A stretch of DNA of 42,115 nucleotides. Source: Phoronis australis. Lineage: Eukaryota; Phoronida; Phoronidae. Position numbers and translations under genes: made by a program. The DNA lies in the NCBI GenBank assembly GCA_002633005.1, contig NMRA01000170.1, positions 145,978 through 188,092 on the forward strand. Direction: 5' to 3'. This document shows positions 1 to 25,895 of this stretch, piece by piece. Below the pieces are notes generated by a model. That model saw nothing but the letters and a program-made list of their open reading frames with translations, ran no database searches and was not told the origin of the DNA. The first letter of the stretch is position 1. Each line of letters opens with the position of its first letter.

Positions 1-1395
1 GAAAAAGTAAACAATAGCCGTATGTGACCGTCGACGTATGTTGTACAGCCAAGCTGAGCACACAATCCTGCCGATGGCTGGCCAAATACGCGAGGACGTA
101 CGTGCGTGAAATGACTTATGGTATTGAGAATGTAGATTTATTAAAAGCCGATCATACTTTGGCAACGGAATATAATTAGTAAAATTAATTGTACAGACAC
201 TTGTTGCGCTTGACAAGTACACTGGCAGCAGGGTACGTTTCGAGGTGTCAGAGTGGGGTTTATAATTATGAAATACGACATAACCGATTAATTTGATTTA
301 AACACGGTTCACTAGATCATTTTTCTTCAGAGGGATTTCTCGGCATGTGCTTACATTGTTTAGACGTTTCACCGTATGTAGTCATGCTGGTATAATATCA
401 CTAAAAACACTTTCAGTAATCTTATCCAAAACTCATCTAACCATGCGCCAGCATAAATATTTGGAAACACATCAATTATTTTCCCCGTATTTTAATTTGA
501 TTCTATCGCAGGATCTTCCTGTTAGCAAACCACCAACACGTTACCGAAGTCAAAAGTCTTTGGTATCTGTACCATCCAGATTTTGACGCCAATTTAGAGT
601 AAACTCCATCAAGGCATCTCAGTTCCCTTCATCACGCTATTTCAGGAAAGATATGTGCTCGTTAAAATACTAACTTAAATTTCATTTTTGTCTCAACTCC
701 CAAACTTTGAAACACCCACATCTGGTAAGTTAGTCAAAATTAAGACAAAACTTCAGTCAAAAACTTAAATCAAACTTAAGATCTCTTTCTTGAAACGGAC
801 TTGAGATAATTTTAAGGTTTATCTTACAATTGGCTGAAATTAAATATTTGTCTTAGCTAAGTCAGTTTTCTTTGAACGGACTCCAGGCTTTCAATACACG
901 TCATTTGCGCGGACTTCAGGGCGTGTGCGTGCGCTCTGAATGGGCTGACAAGCAGCTTACGATTCCACTGATAACCAAATAATGTTTTTGATTGTTTTTC
1001 TATTAATAACGACCATTGTACGACAGGAAAATATACCATCATTCCCAAAATCTAATAATCAAATGTTCATTTATTCATTTCTAGCATTTCTAAGAAGTTT
1101 TTCAAAATCTATGCACAACGTTGTGACTAAAAATGGTAGCTGAATGACCGATCGAATGATTTACATGTACTTACAATCGAAAGCCCAAATACAGCTTCCT
1201 TCCATGAATTATTTAGCGGATTTAGCCATTAAATTAAATAATTGTTGACTTTCACATTTGACAGGTTGGTTTTCAGAAGATATGTGATAATGACCGCCTC
1301 GGTCGTTATCCAATTTTGGGGTCTGAAGACCAACATATTAACCTCCGAGTCGGTGAAAGTCAGTAATTGTGTATTATCTATATGTATATGTGCAT

Positions 1396-1445
1396 GTATG
1401 TATATATATATATATATATATATGTATATGTATAAGTATATATAT
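1396..1445. repeat. TA-rich dinucleotide microsatellite
   Basis: A run of alternating TA, with TG interruptions at both ends, reads as a simple dinucleotide repeat. The tyrosine/isoleucine-rich frames that cross it on both strands are artefacts of the repeat. Confidence 0.9.
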
Positions 1446-1691
1446 AACATTACATAACCATTACCTCACGCTTACGTCACCATCTCATTGTTAATCATTA
1501 GTACCTCGATAACGCCTACTCTCATTCATAACACCTCGATGTAAGGGCAATGTCAGTTTGACTCTTGTGAAATCTAATCAACAAAAATTAAAATATTTGT
1601 CCAGGTTCCGTAGAGATTTCATAAAGTAATTTAAAAATCTTTTGTCATTTTAATTTCTGTAATGTACTACTAGTTTATACTACCTGCGACC

Positions 1692-1700
1692 ATGCAGGTG
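1692..1700 (+). promoter_or_regulatory. Candidate 5' UTR exon end with a minimal upstream ORF
   Basis: ATG CAG GTG is followed directly by a textbook donor (GTAAGT at 1701). Splicing to the acceptor at 2026/2027 would give ATG CAG GTG TAA, a three-codon upstream ORF that ends 11 nt before the probable main start at 2041. The ATG has an A at -3. This is inference from splice-site fit only; no transcript evidence is available. Confidence 0.25.
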
Positions 1701-2040
1701 GTAAGTTTCGTTCCAAAATCATAAAGTTCAAGATCAGGTAATCACGCCGTCACGATCAAGCATCGAAACAACGCACGAACCCCTGAATCATACATGTACG
1801 TGCAAGCCACATTCTTTGAGATTGAACATATCACTGATGGTCCTTGCGGACGATTTATGTGCGAATGAGTTTGTGGTTTGCATGCCTGATTTTTTGTTCA
1901 CTAATTTTGTGGTTCGTAAACTTTAGTAGATGATGACGCGTTTGATCATTTGATATCCCTGAAATCAGGACTGATATCTTAGTTATTACAGTCTCAGCTT
2001 GAAACTGATTTCCTTTTTGGTTGCAGTAACATTCTGGGCG

Positions 2041-16489
<14,449 letters not shown>

Positions 16490-18764
16490 AACTTCCATTT
16501 CGCTTAAGCTTTCTTTCTAAACCAACCAATGCACGGGTTTTACTTTGTTATATTTGTATAGCACTTCGAAAAAACACTGTAAACGGTTTTGATTGAAATG
16601 TTTTAGAATCTCTAATTGTTTGACAATTTTAAATGGATATTCAATTTCTGGCGTCGTCCTTAAATTCTTTTGCAGTTCAGAATCATTGTTAAGTTCCTTT
16701 TACTTTGGATTAATTTCATGTGATTTTGGGCGATTTCGACTACACCATTGTTTTAATTTTTACTAACTCAAAAAAGGGATTGTGGAGTTTAGGTTCGGTC
16801 TAGAAAAAACATAACCCGAGCTCACCTTATACGGATTATAAGATAACAGCATCCTACGTACATATAGATCAAGTACTTAAAAATATTTACAAAATATATC
16901 AACAATGAAGTTTCGAGGTTTCTAAAATTATTTAATTATGTAGTATCATTTCTTGTGTGTTTAGAAGTACATTACATTGGTTTCAAGTGGAATATAAAGC
17001 CCCACGCTGCTCTTATGTGGTCAATTATGAACTCTATTTGCCTCATACCTTTATCACGTGAAATTAGGAACACATACTCACGGCACTGAGGAATGGGAAT
17101 AAACGGTCAGGGCACACACCAAACATGAACTAAAGTAATAGTTTTCCAAGGTGGCGCTGCATGTGACTTCAATTATTTTTCGCGTGCAGGTGATACATAA
17201 CTTGGTCACAGGAAGGTCCATTGTACACGCTTGAAAGTTAATTAGTCTGGTGGAATAAAGATATATATTCGGAAATAATTTTGTCCTATATTGCACAATT
17301 TTACATCAAATTACTCATTGTATAAGAACTTTCAACTTATTCAGCTTCTGGACATTTAGGCCAGTTATATGATTTTGAAATCACATGGCTTGAGGGAAAG
17401 TTTATGAATAAACACATGTACCAATTAGGTCGCATGAGAAGATTTCTGTTAAAGCCCCAAGCAACGCCATGGGAAAACATTGTATTAGTTCATTTTTGGG
17501 CACCCCTTGTCTTGGCTGTTAATCCGACGAGTTACTGTTCCTAATTGCACGTGACAACACAGTAGTTCGAATGGAGTTCATCGATTGTTTTAGCTAGATA
17601 CGTAGCCTTACTGTAAACAAGTATTTACAGACAAAGGGATATAGGACGAATCTTCGTGAAACAAAATAATTAACAAAAACTTTGCAAACAAAAACGTTAC
17701 CTTCGTTTGTTACGATGCCTAATGAAGCAAAATTTGCGACATGTAAATCAAACAAGTATTTCCAGACAATCAGGGCGCGGGAAAAAGTAAGCAAAACGAC
17801 AGTTTGCCATCTCTGTCCCACAAATATTGGTTTTCCGATGCGATTGGGCACCTTAAATGCAAATCATCGATACAGGGAGAACGAACGAGGAAACCTGCAT
17901 GTCGCTGACAAGAGTATGTGAAAGACTTCACTATCAACTGAATATGAGCGTAAATAAACACGAAGTAACAGGAGTTCATTTCCATAAAGTTTCAGGAATA
18001 TATTAATTATATTTGATTTTATTTGATTTTATTTTAAGCAATAGCGTCTAAAAACCAAACATGCTAGCGTGACAGCGAATGTGACTTTCAAATGCAGTGG
18101 AGAACATTTTTCCCACCATCATTTGAAAAAAAAATTGTGAAATAGTCTAAAAAGCGCCTAGACTTGTCATCGATCATAAAAGTACAAGGTAGCGAAACAG
18201 TTACTGGTACCGGCGGTTCCTGTTTGAATCGGTGACAGACATCTGTGAATGGATCTTGGCGTACCAGCAGGCTGGCATAGAGGTTATGCCGCATCGTGGA
18301 ACAGTTTGCAGAAAATGATAAGATCCCTAGTAAAATGCAACACAATTAGCCCTATTGGGAACTACAGCTGACACATTTTACACCTTATAGAACCATTCAT
18401 TTCATTTTCTAACCCAATTACTAATTTTGCACAATCGAAATTTAAGAGTAATATATCCAATGCGATCTTTTGTGTCGGCTTTCGGCGCCATGAAATATTG
18501 CGTCACCTATTGGACAGTTTCTTTTTCCCCAATTCTTCAATAAACTGTTTTCTTTCACGAGTTTGCGTAAATGTCGCTATAAAATTTCGGAACAGGTTTC
18601 ATTTCATTACAAGTTTTTAGTATTTTAAAGCCTGCAAACCGAATTTCAGAACAAATTTTGCTGCTGCAAAGCTGTCATCTCCCGAGAGATGTCGCAAAAT
18701 TTTTGGAAATGGTGCGTGCGCGTGTCAGGAGCGCACTGTTTTCAAAATGACAACATAATTTTCT
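16490..18764 (+). other. 3' UTR and downstream non-coding DNA, copy A
   Basis: The likely 3' UTR continues from the stop to a polyadenylation signal near 17098. Beyond it I see only non-coding sequence with short open frames. The same frames appear in copy B, which reflects the duplication and not coding constraint. Confidence 0.6.
17098..17103 (+). terminator. AATAAA polyadenylation signal, SYT15-like gene
   Basis: This is the first canonical AATAAA after the stop codon, about 610 bp downstream. A second lies near 17255. The site is also retained in copy B near 22742. Confidence 0.4.
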
Positions 18765-18769
18765 TTGTT

Positions 18770-19310
18770 ACTCAAGAAAATGACGTTCCTTAGATTGTCT
18801 TTCACTTAAGTGGCTGCAACGTGCAAGATGAGAGTGTCTGTTGACTCCTTTATTTTGCATGAAGGCCCGTCGGTCTTTAGCTCTAAGCCTACATGTTGAA
18901 AAAAGCTTCACGGCGAGGTGACCAGCAGAACTACCCAGACTGCGAGCAATTTCGAGGTCTGTCGGAACTCAGCACAAAATGGTACCTAGCTGTATTTTGA
19001 TAGTCTTCACATACCGTACAGCTAACTGGCTGGCTAACAGGTAGCCAGCCAGCTAGCGGTATATAGACTATCTTCAAAATACAGCTAGGTACCACTGTTT
19101 GTTTTTCGTCCATAGAACCCGAAATTCCACACAGCCAGATTAGTTCTGGCGGGGTGTGCTCGTCACCCATCCGTGTAACCTGTATCAGCATGTAGAGCTA
19201 AAGACCGGACGGGGTGCATGCAAAATCTGGGAATCAAACGACATTCATCTTGCCCGTTACAGCCGTTTAAGTGAAAAATAATCTAATGAATGTCATTTTC
19301 TTCCGTGATC
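18770..19310. mobile_element. Foldback element, copy A (about 540 bp palindrome)
   Basis: The segment is a long imperfect palindrome centred near 19037. The innermost arms pair GGTACCTAGCTGTATTTTGA with its complement around ACTGGCTGGCTA / TAGCCAGCCAG. The arms then extend through TCTTTAGCTCTA / TAGAGCTAAAGA, TTTTGCATG / CATGCAAAA, and GAAAATGACGTT / AATGTCATTTTC at the outer ends. No ORF is present. It recurs in copy B, and one diverged half-arm lies at about 30370-30525. Confidence 0.75.
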
Positions 19311-19324
19311 ATCCGCCTTTTCTA

Positions 19325-20237
19325 ATAAATATAGATTATTACATGGCGAAGTCGTTATCCCCCGTTATCTAGAGCCCAAGTGGACTTTGGAGAGGGGCGT
19401 TAGCCCCGAGGGTGATAATTCTCCAAAATCCATGAGGGCTCTAGATAAGGGGGATAACGACTGAGAACATTATTACACGGTTGTATCTGCCATTCGAGGC
19501 TAATATTGTGGTATAATTTTCATTACATATTTCAGAATACTTAAATGAGCAGGCGCAACAATCGCGTGTTCAGCAAAGGGCATTGCACCGACATTTATAC
19601 CCTATGAAAAATAAGACGCATAATTTCCATAAAAAGATATTTTAATTCAGTGAAATTTTTCTCTCGTGTTCGCTCGCTTGTAAATCATCGGTCTCCAATT
19701 TGAATGCGGTTATGGGCGTGTCGTCGGGATCCTTTGACTTGAGCATTATAGTCAGTTAGTGTTGGTATCCTACTTTAGCGATATTTTCCCGGTCGAAGCT
19801 TAGCGTGATAAAATGTGTAGTAATCTATAATAGTTGCTAAACCTTAATTTATAGATTCACTGGTTTTGAGTATAAGCATTATTTGACAAAAATAGCTCGG
19901 CTTTTCTTAAAAGGTCACGACCTCCGACCCCGGGCCTCTGACATAGAAAGTAGTTACATGTACCATTGAGCTATACCAGGTATAGCTCATTGCATGTACA
20001 AAGTCGAGGCGAGTCGAGAAAGGTAGATCGATTCATTGCAATGTTTCTCGTTCAGTATGTGGTACAAATAGAATATTACATGTTCTCAGTCGTTACCCCC
20101 CTTATATAAAGCCCTCGTGGATTTTGGAGAATTATTACCCTCGGGGCTAACGCCCATCGGGTGATGATTCTCCAAAATCCACTCGGGCTATAGATAACGG
20201 GGGATAACGACTTCGCCATGTAATAATCTATATTTAT
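19325..20237. mobile_element. Double-hairpin MITE-like element, copy A
   Basis: Terminal inverted repeats of about 150 bp begin ATAAATATAGATTATTACAT and end with the complement. Each terminal arm is itself a hairpin: GTTATCCCCCGTTATCTAGA and GATTTTGGAGAATTATCACC-type sequence is followed by its own near complement. The interior (about 19480-20070) has no coding potential that I can see. The repeat recurs at 24975-25895 and as a solo arm at 40081-40163. Confidence 0.75.
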
Positions 20238-21092
20238 AGACACGTGCGTTAAGATCGCCTGTAATATGAAAACGTGTTTTGCAGTTTCAATACCATAACA
20301 TTAGCAAGGCAATGGTTATGCACAGAACTCTTATCAAACTTTTCCGAGTTCCACACCTAAAATTATCTCCTAAAAGGAGCTTTCTTTCTTCAGTGATCCT
20401 TTCTGCTTCTAAACATATCTTCGATGAAGCATCGCTACGGCAATTCAGGTGACTTTGGCGACGAATTCCAACTCCACTTTGATCGCTCGCGCGATAATCA
20501 CAAAGTGAGTTAGTCACGTGAGTATGAGGCAAAAAGGATAGCGCGAGACTGAGCGAAGAGCGTGACCTGGCGCGTGACTCTTGCACAATACCATGATAAA
20601 ATATCAAGTGAAATTTGTAAGACTTGTGTCCCTTGGACTTTTTGTTCGTCAACAGGCGTGATTTAACGTAACTTCCTCACAATGGCGCCCGGTGAGATAA
20701 ACTCGAGCGAACCGCGAGGTTTTCATGGATATGTTCATGTGCTAATTATAACTCCATTTGCATGTTTCAATTGATTTTATTTGCTGTATTTTAAAATGAG
20801 TAACTAGTTATGGGGATATACTATCACCTCTGTATGCCTGCGGCATTCAGGCCTAGACCTGGCGTGCGTTCAGTAGACGCTAGGACCTACACTGGGACCT
20901 AGTTAAAATCTAGTCAAAGTCACGTGTTCTCATTTAAAATACACGGCAATATCTCTCGTAATCTCGCGAAGTCTTGCTTTTTAGCGGGTCGAGTTCCAAT
21001 TTTAGTCCGGCCACAGCTTCGCACAACATAACAAGTCCACATTTTCTTCGTCCATTCACAGTTATTCCACGATCCATTTACCATCCCTTAAA
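20238..21092. other. Non-coding tail of copy A
   Basis: There is no gene I can support. The stretch lacks the roughly 28 bp around AGGTCCTTGCGTTACTGAACG found at the same place in copy B, and has several other small indels against it. Confidence 0.6.
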
Positions 21093-21953
21093 GTGTAATT
21101 TGCAAGGTCCAAGTATGTTTAATTGCAATAATATCTTCAAGGTATTGCTATTTGGATGTATTTTATTCAAATCATCGTATTATTGTATCTTTAGTTATTT
21201 AAAAAAAGCGAAAATAAGAAAATGCGCGAAAAGTTGACCTTTGACACCGTGACATGATGTTGGGGAACACAAACCAGATCATATCCCACAATGCAGTTCA
21301 CTGCTATCATATCACAGTACACGAAGAACAAAGACTGTTCAACCTTGGCGTGTTTTAGCCATGGTGCATCCGTGTGTGTGTGCTATTTTAACACCACCCA
21401 GGTGGAAGGCATGAGCCCATTTAAATTCTAAAAAGAAAAGCATCTGGCTGCGTAATGGCAGATTTTCGTGTGCTCTGCTCGTCTTTTGACTGAAAATGAC
21501 TGTCGAGTCAGCCATCTGTCGGAGCCGAAATATGCTCCGACCATTTTGAGGACGGCTGCTTTGACGACAAACACATCATGAAGGTTGAAGGTGGTCTTAT
21601 AAAAAGGTAAGTTACCTTGAGAATTTTGATGTCTAATAATTCATGACGCTTTCGCAGTGCCTGAACAATAACAATCTTTTTTCACAATCACCGTAGTTCT
21701 CAAGTGTTTGAAATCTGTTGTTTTTCCGTGAAAGATTTAGTTATAAATGGATCAGTAAAACTAAAAGCCACAACAAATAAAGCTGATCTCAAAAGATGCA
21801 TGTATTTTGAAAAGAATGCAGACTATGAATAAAGTAAAACAGGATGGTAACTCAATTCCAAGGTTGTGATTATTAAAGTAGTCTGTTTCAAAAAAAAAAC
21901 AGGATTAAAATCTAGTTTTGGCATTTGCTTGAAGGTTATAAAAGAAAGCGAAA
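21093..21953. other. Unique spacer between the two long copies
   Basis: These 861 bases match nothing else in the window. No exon is recognised. The spacer ends at the single N (21954), where copy B begins in the middle of an exon. It may be the true continuation of the copy A haplotype. Confidence 0.6.
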
Positions 21954-21954
21954 N
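21954..21954. other. Ambiguous base (N), probable assembly join
   Basis: This is the only non-ACGT base in the window. It sits exactly at the left boundary of the second long copy, immediately before ACATTCGCC. Confidence 0.9.
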
Positions 21955-22123
21955 ACATTCGCCTCTCTCCCATGACGACGAATACGCACGAGTTACCATC
22001 GGTGGTTTCTTGTTTGCCCGAGGAGAGGAGCTGATTCACTGGCAAGATATGATGGCGCAGCCGCGAACTGCTGTTTCGAAGTGGCATGCTTTGGTTCAGC
22101 CAGTCACTCCGTTGTCTTCTTGA
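21955..22123 (+). pseudogene. Duplicate of the 3' part of the SYT15-like last exon
   Basis: It encodes the same C-terminal residues as 16321-16489, from SPLSHDDEYARV to the stop, with identical protein sequence and only a silent change (CGC to TGC context near 22014). There is no upstream exon portion or acceptor, because the copy starts mid-codon after the N. It is not an independent gene; it is either an assembly duplicate or a broken copy. Confidence 0.85.
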
Positions 22124-24409
22124 AACTTCCATTTCGCTTAAGCTTTCTTTCTAAACCAAACAATGCACGGCTTTTACTTTGTTATATTTGTATAGCACTT
22201 CGAAAAAACACTGTAAAAGGTTTTGATTGAAATGTTTTAGAATCTCTAATTGTTTGACAATTTTAAATGGATATTCAATTTCTGGCGTCGTCCTTAAATT
22301 CTTTTGTAGTTCAGAATCATTGTTAAGTTCCTCTACTTTGGATTAATTTCATGTGATTTTGGGCGATTTCAACTACACCATTGTTTTAATGTTTACTAAC
22401 TTAAAAAAGGATTGTGGAGTTTAGGTTCGGTCTAGAAAAAACATAACCCGAGCTCTCCTTATACGGATTATAAGATAACAGCATCCATCCTACGTACATA
22501 TAGATCAAGTCTGAAAAGTACTTAAAAATATTTACAAAATATATCAACAATGAAGTTTCGAGGTTCCTGAAATTATTTAATTATGTAGTATCATTTCGTG
22601 TGTGTTTAGAAGTACATTACATTGGTTTCAAGTGGAATATAAAGCCCCACGCTGCGCTTATGTGGTCAATTATGAACTCTATTTGCCTCATACCTTTATC
22701 ACGTGAAATTAAGAACGCATACTCACGGCACTGAGGAATGGGAATAAACGGTCAGGGCAAACACCAAACATGAACTAAAGTAATAGTTTTCCAATGTGGC
22801 GCTGCACGTGACTTCAATTATTTTTCGCGTGCAGGTGATAGATAACTTGGTCACAGGAAGATCCATTGTACAGTCCACGCTTGAAAGTTAATTAGTCTGG
22901 TGGAATAAAGATATACATTCGGAAATAATTTTGTCCTATATTGCACAATTCTACAGCAAATTACTCATTGTATAAGAACTTTCAACTTATTCGGCTTCTG
23001 GACATTTAGGCCAGTCATGTGGTTTTGAAATCACATAGCTTGAGGGAAAGTTGATGAATGAACACATGTACCAATTAGGTCGCATGAGAAGATTTCTGTT
23101 AAAGCCCCATGCAACGCCATGGGAAAACATTGTATTAGTTCATTTTTGGGCACCCCTTGTCTTGGCTGTTAATCCGACGAGTTACTGTTCCTAACTGCAC
23201 GTGACAACACAGAAGTTCGAATGGAGTTCATCGATTGTTTTACCTAGATACGTAGCCTTTCTGTAAACAAGTATTTACAGACAAAGGGATATAGGACGAA
23301 TCTTCGTGAAACAAAATAATTAACAAAAATTTTGCAAACAAAAACGTTACCTTCGTTTGTTACGATGCCTAATGAAGCAAATTTGCGACATGTAAATCAA
23401 ACACGTATTTCCAGACAATCAGGGCGCGGGAACAAGTAAGCAAAATGACAGTCTGCCATCTCTGTCGCACAGATATTGGTTTTCCGATGCGATTGGGCAC
23501 TTTAAATGCAGGTCATCGACACAGGGAGAACAAACGAGGAAACCTGCATGTCGCTGACAAGAGTATGTGAAAGACTTCACTATCAACTGAATATGAGCGT
23601 AAATAAACAAGAAGTAACAGGAGTTCATTTCCATAAAGTTTCAGGAATGTATTAATTATATTTGATTTTATTTGATTTTATTTTATGCAATAGTGTCAAA
23701 AAACCAAACATGCGTGCGTGACAGCGAATATGGCTTTCAAATGCAGTGGAGGACGTTTTTCCCACCATCATTTGTGAAATAGTCTAAAAAGGGCCTAGAC
23801 TTGTCATCAATCATAAAAGTACAAGGTAGCAAAACAGTTACTGGTACCGGCGGTTCCCGTTTGAATCGGTGACAGACATCTGTGAATGGATCTTGGCGAA
23901 CCAGTAAGCTGGCATAGAGGTTATGCCGCAGCGTGGAACAGTTTGCAGAAAATGATAAGATTTCTAGTACTGGGACCTATCCCTAGTAAAATGCAACACA
24001 ATTAGCCCTATTGGGAACTACAGCTGACACATTTTACACCTTATAGAACCATTCATTTCATTTTCTAATCCCATTACCAATTTTGCACCATCGAAATTTA
24101 AGAGTAATATATCCAATGCGATCTTTTGTGTCTGCTTTCGGCGCCATGAAATATTGCGTCACCTATTGGTCAGTTTCTTTTCCCCCAATTCTTCAATCAA
24201 CTGTTTTCTTTCACGAGTTTGCGTAAATGTCGCCATAAAATTTCGGAACAGGTTTCATTTCATTACAAGTTTTTAGTATTTGAAAGCCTGCAAACCGAAT
24301 TTCAGAACAAATTTTGCTGCTGCAAAGCTGTCATCTCCCGAGAGATGTCGCAAAATTTTTGGAAATGGTGCGTGCGCGTGTCAGGAGCGCACTGTTTTCA
24401 AAACGACAA
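22124..24409. other. Non-coding part of copy B after the exon fragment
   Basis: This repeats 16490-18764 and holds no gene of its own. Confidence 0.6.
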
Positions 24410-24414
24410 CATAC

Positions 24415-24955
24415 TTTTCTTTTTTACTCAAGAAAATGACGTTCATTAGATTGTCTTTCACTTAAGTGGCTGCAACGGGCAAGATGAGAGTGTCTGTTGA
24501 CTCCTTTATTTTGCATGAAGGCCCGTCGGTCTTTAGCTCTAGGCCTACATGTTGAAACAAGCTTCACGGCGAGGTGACCAGCAGAACTAACCAGACAGCG
24601 GGCAATTTCGAGGTATGTCGGAGCTCAGCACAAAATGGTACCTAGCTGTATTTTGATAGTCTTCACATACAGCTAACTGGCTGGCTAACAGGTAGCCAGC
24701 CAGCTAGCGGTATAAAGACTATCTTCAAAATACAGCTAGGTACCACTGTTTGTTTTTCGTCCATAGACCCCGAAATTCCACACAGCCAGGTTAGTTCTGC
24801 CGGGGTGTGCTCGTCACCCATCCGTGTAACCTGTATCAGCATGTAGAGCTAAAGACCGGACGGGGTGCATGCAAAATCTGGGAATCAAACGACATTCATC
24901 TTGCCCGTTACAGCCGTTTAAGTGAATAATAATCTAATGAATGTCATTTTCTTCC
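24415..24955. mobile_element. Foldback element, copy B
   Basis: Counterpart of the palindrome at 18770-19310, with the same paired blocks around GGTACCTAGCTG and CTGGCTGGCTA. It lacks the CCGTA pentamer near the centre of copy A, so the two hairpins differ slightly in loop and symmetry. Confidence 0.7.
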
Positions 24956-24974
24956 GTGATCATCCGCCTTTTCT

Positions 24975-25895
24975 AATAAATATAGATTATTACATGGCGA
25001 AGTCGTTATCCCCCGTTATCTAGAGCCCAAGTGGATTTTGGAGAGGGGCGTTAGCCCCGAGGGTGATAATTCTCCAAAATCCATGAGGGCTCTAGATAAG
25101 GGGGATAACGACTGAGAACATTATTACACGGTTGTATCTGCCATTCGAGGCTAATATTGTGGTATAATTTTCATTACATATTTCAGAATACTTAAATGAG
25201 CAGGCGCAACAATCGCATGTTCAGCAAAGGGCATTGCACCGACATTTATACCCTATGAAAAATAAGACGCATAATTTCCATAAAAACGATATCTTAATTC
25301 AGTGAAATTTTTCTCTCGTGTTCGCTCACTTGTAAATCATCGATCTCCAATTTGAATGCGGGTATCGGCTTGTCGTCGGGATCCTTTGACTTGAGCATTA
25401 TAGTCAGTTAGTGTTGGTATCCTACTTTAGCAGATGATATTTTCCCGGTCGAAGCTTAGCGTGATAAAATGTGTAGTAAGCTATAATAGTTGCTAAACCT
25501 TAATTTATAGATTCATTTTATTTCTATCTTGTCTAAATTTTCAATTGGTTTTGAGTAGCAATTAAGTAAGCATTATTTGACAAAAATAGCTCGGCTTTTC
25601 TTAAAAGGTCACGACCTCCGACCCCGGGCCTCTGACATAGAAAGTAGTTACATGTACCAATTGCATGTACGAAGTCGAGGCGAGTCGAGAAAGGTAGATC
25701 GATTCATTGCAATGTTTCTTGTTCAGTATGTGGTACAAATAGACTATTGCATGTTCCCCTTATATAAAGCCCTCGTGGATTTTGGAGAATTATTACCCTC
25801 GGGGCTAACGCCCATCGGGTGATAATTCTCCAAAATCCACTCGGGCTATAGATAACGGGGGATAACGACTTCGCCATATAATAATCTATATTTAT
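24975..25895. mobile_element. Double-hairpin MITE-like element, copy B
   Basis: Same element as 19325-20237, with the same termini (ATAAATATAGATTATTACAT and complement). It lacks the internal 24 bp TTGAGCTATACC palindrome of copy A and has an extra segment around TTTTATTTCTATCTTGTC near 25515. Confidence 0.7.

Larger units (their letters stand above)
1..2026. other. 5' flank of the synaptotagmin gene
   Basis: No protein-coding exon can be supported here. The stretch holds a TA-rich microsatellite near 1396-1445 and one short candidate untranslated exon end at 1692-1700, described separately. Open frames in this interval are short, AT-rich and resemble no family I know. The transcription start of the synaptotagmin gene should lie here or further upstream. 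Confidence 0.5.

Noticed and set aside
17594-17985. Minus-strand open frames, one of which recurs at 23419-23634
   Set aside because: Recurrence is explained by the long duplication. There are no domain features, and the frame at the other position is partly broken.
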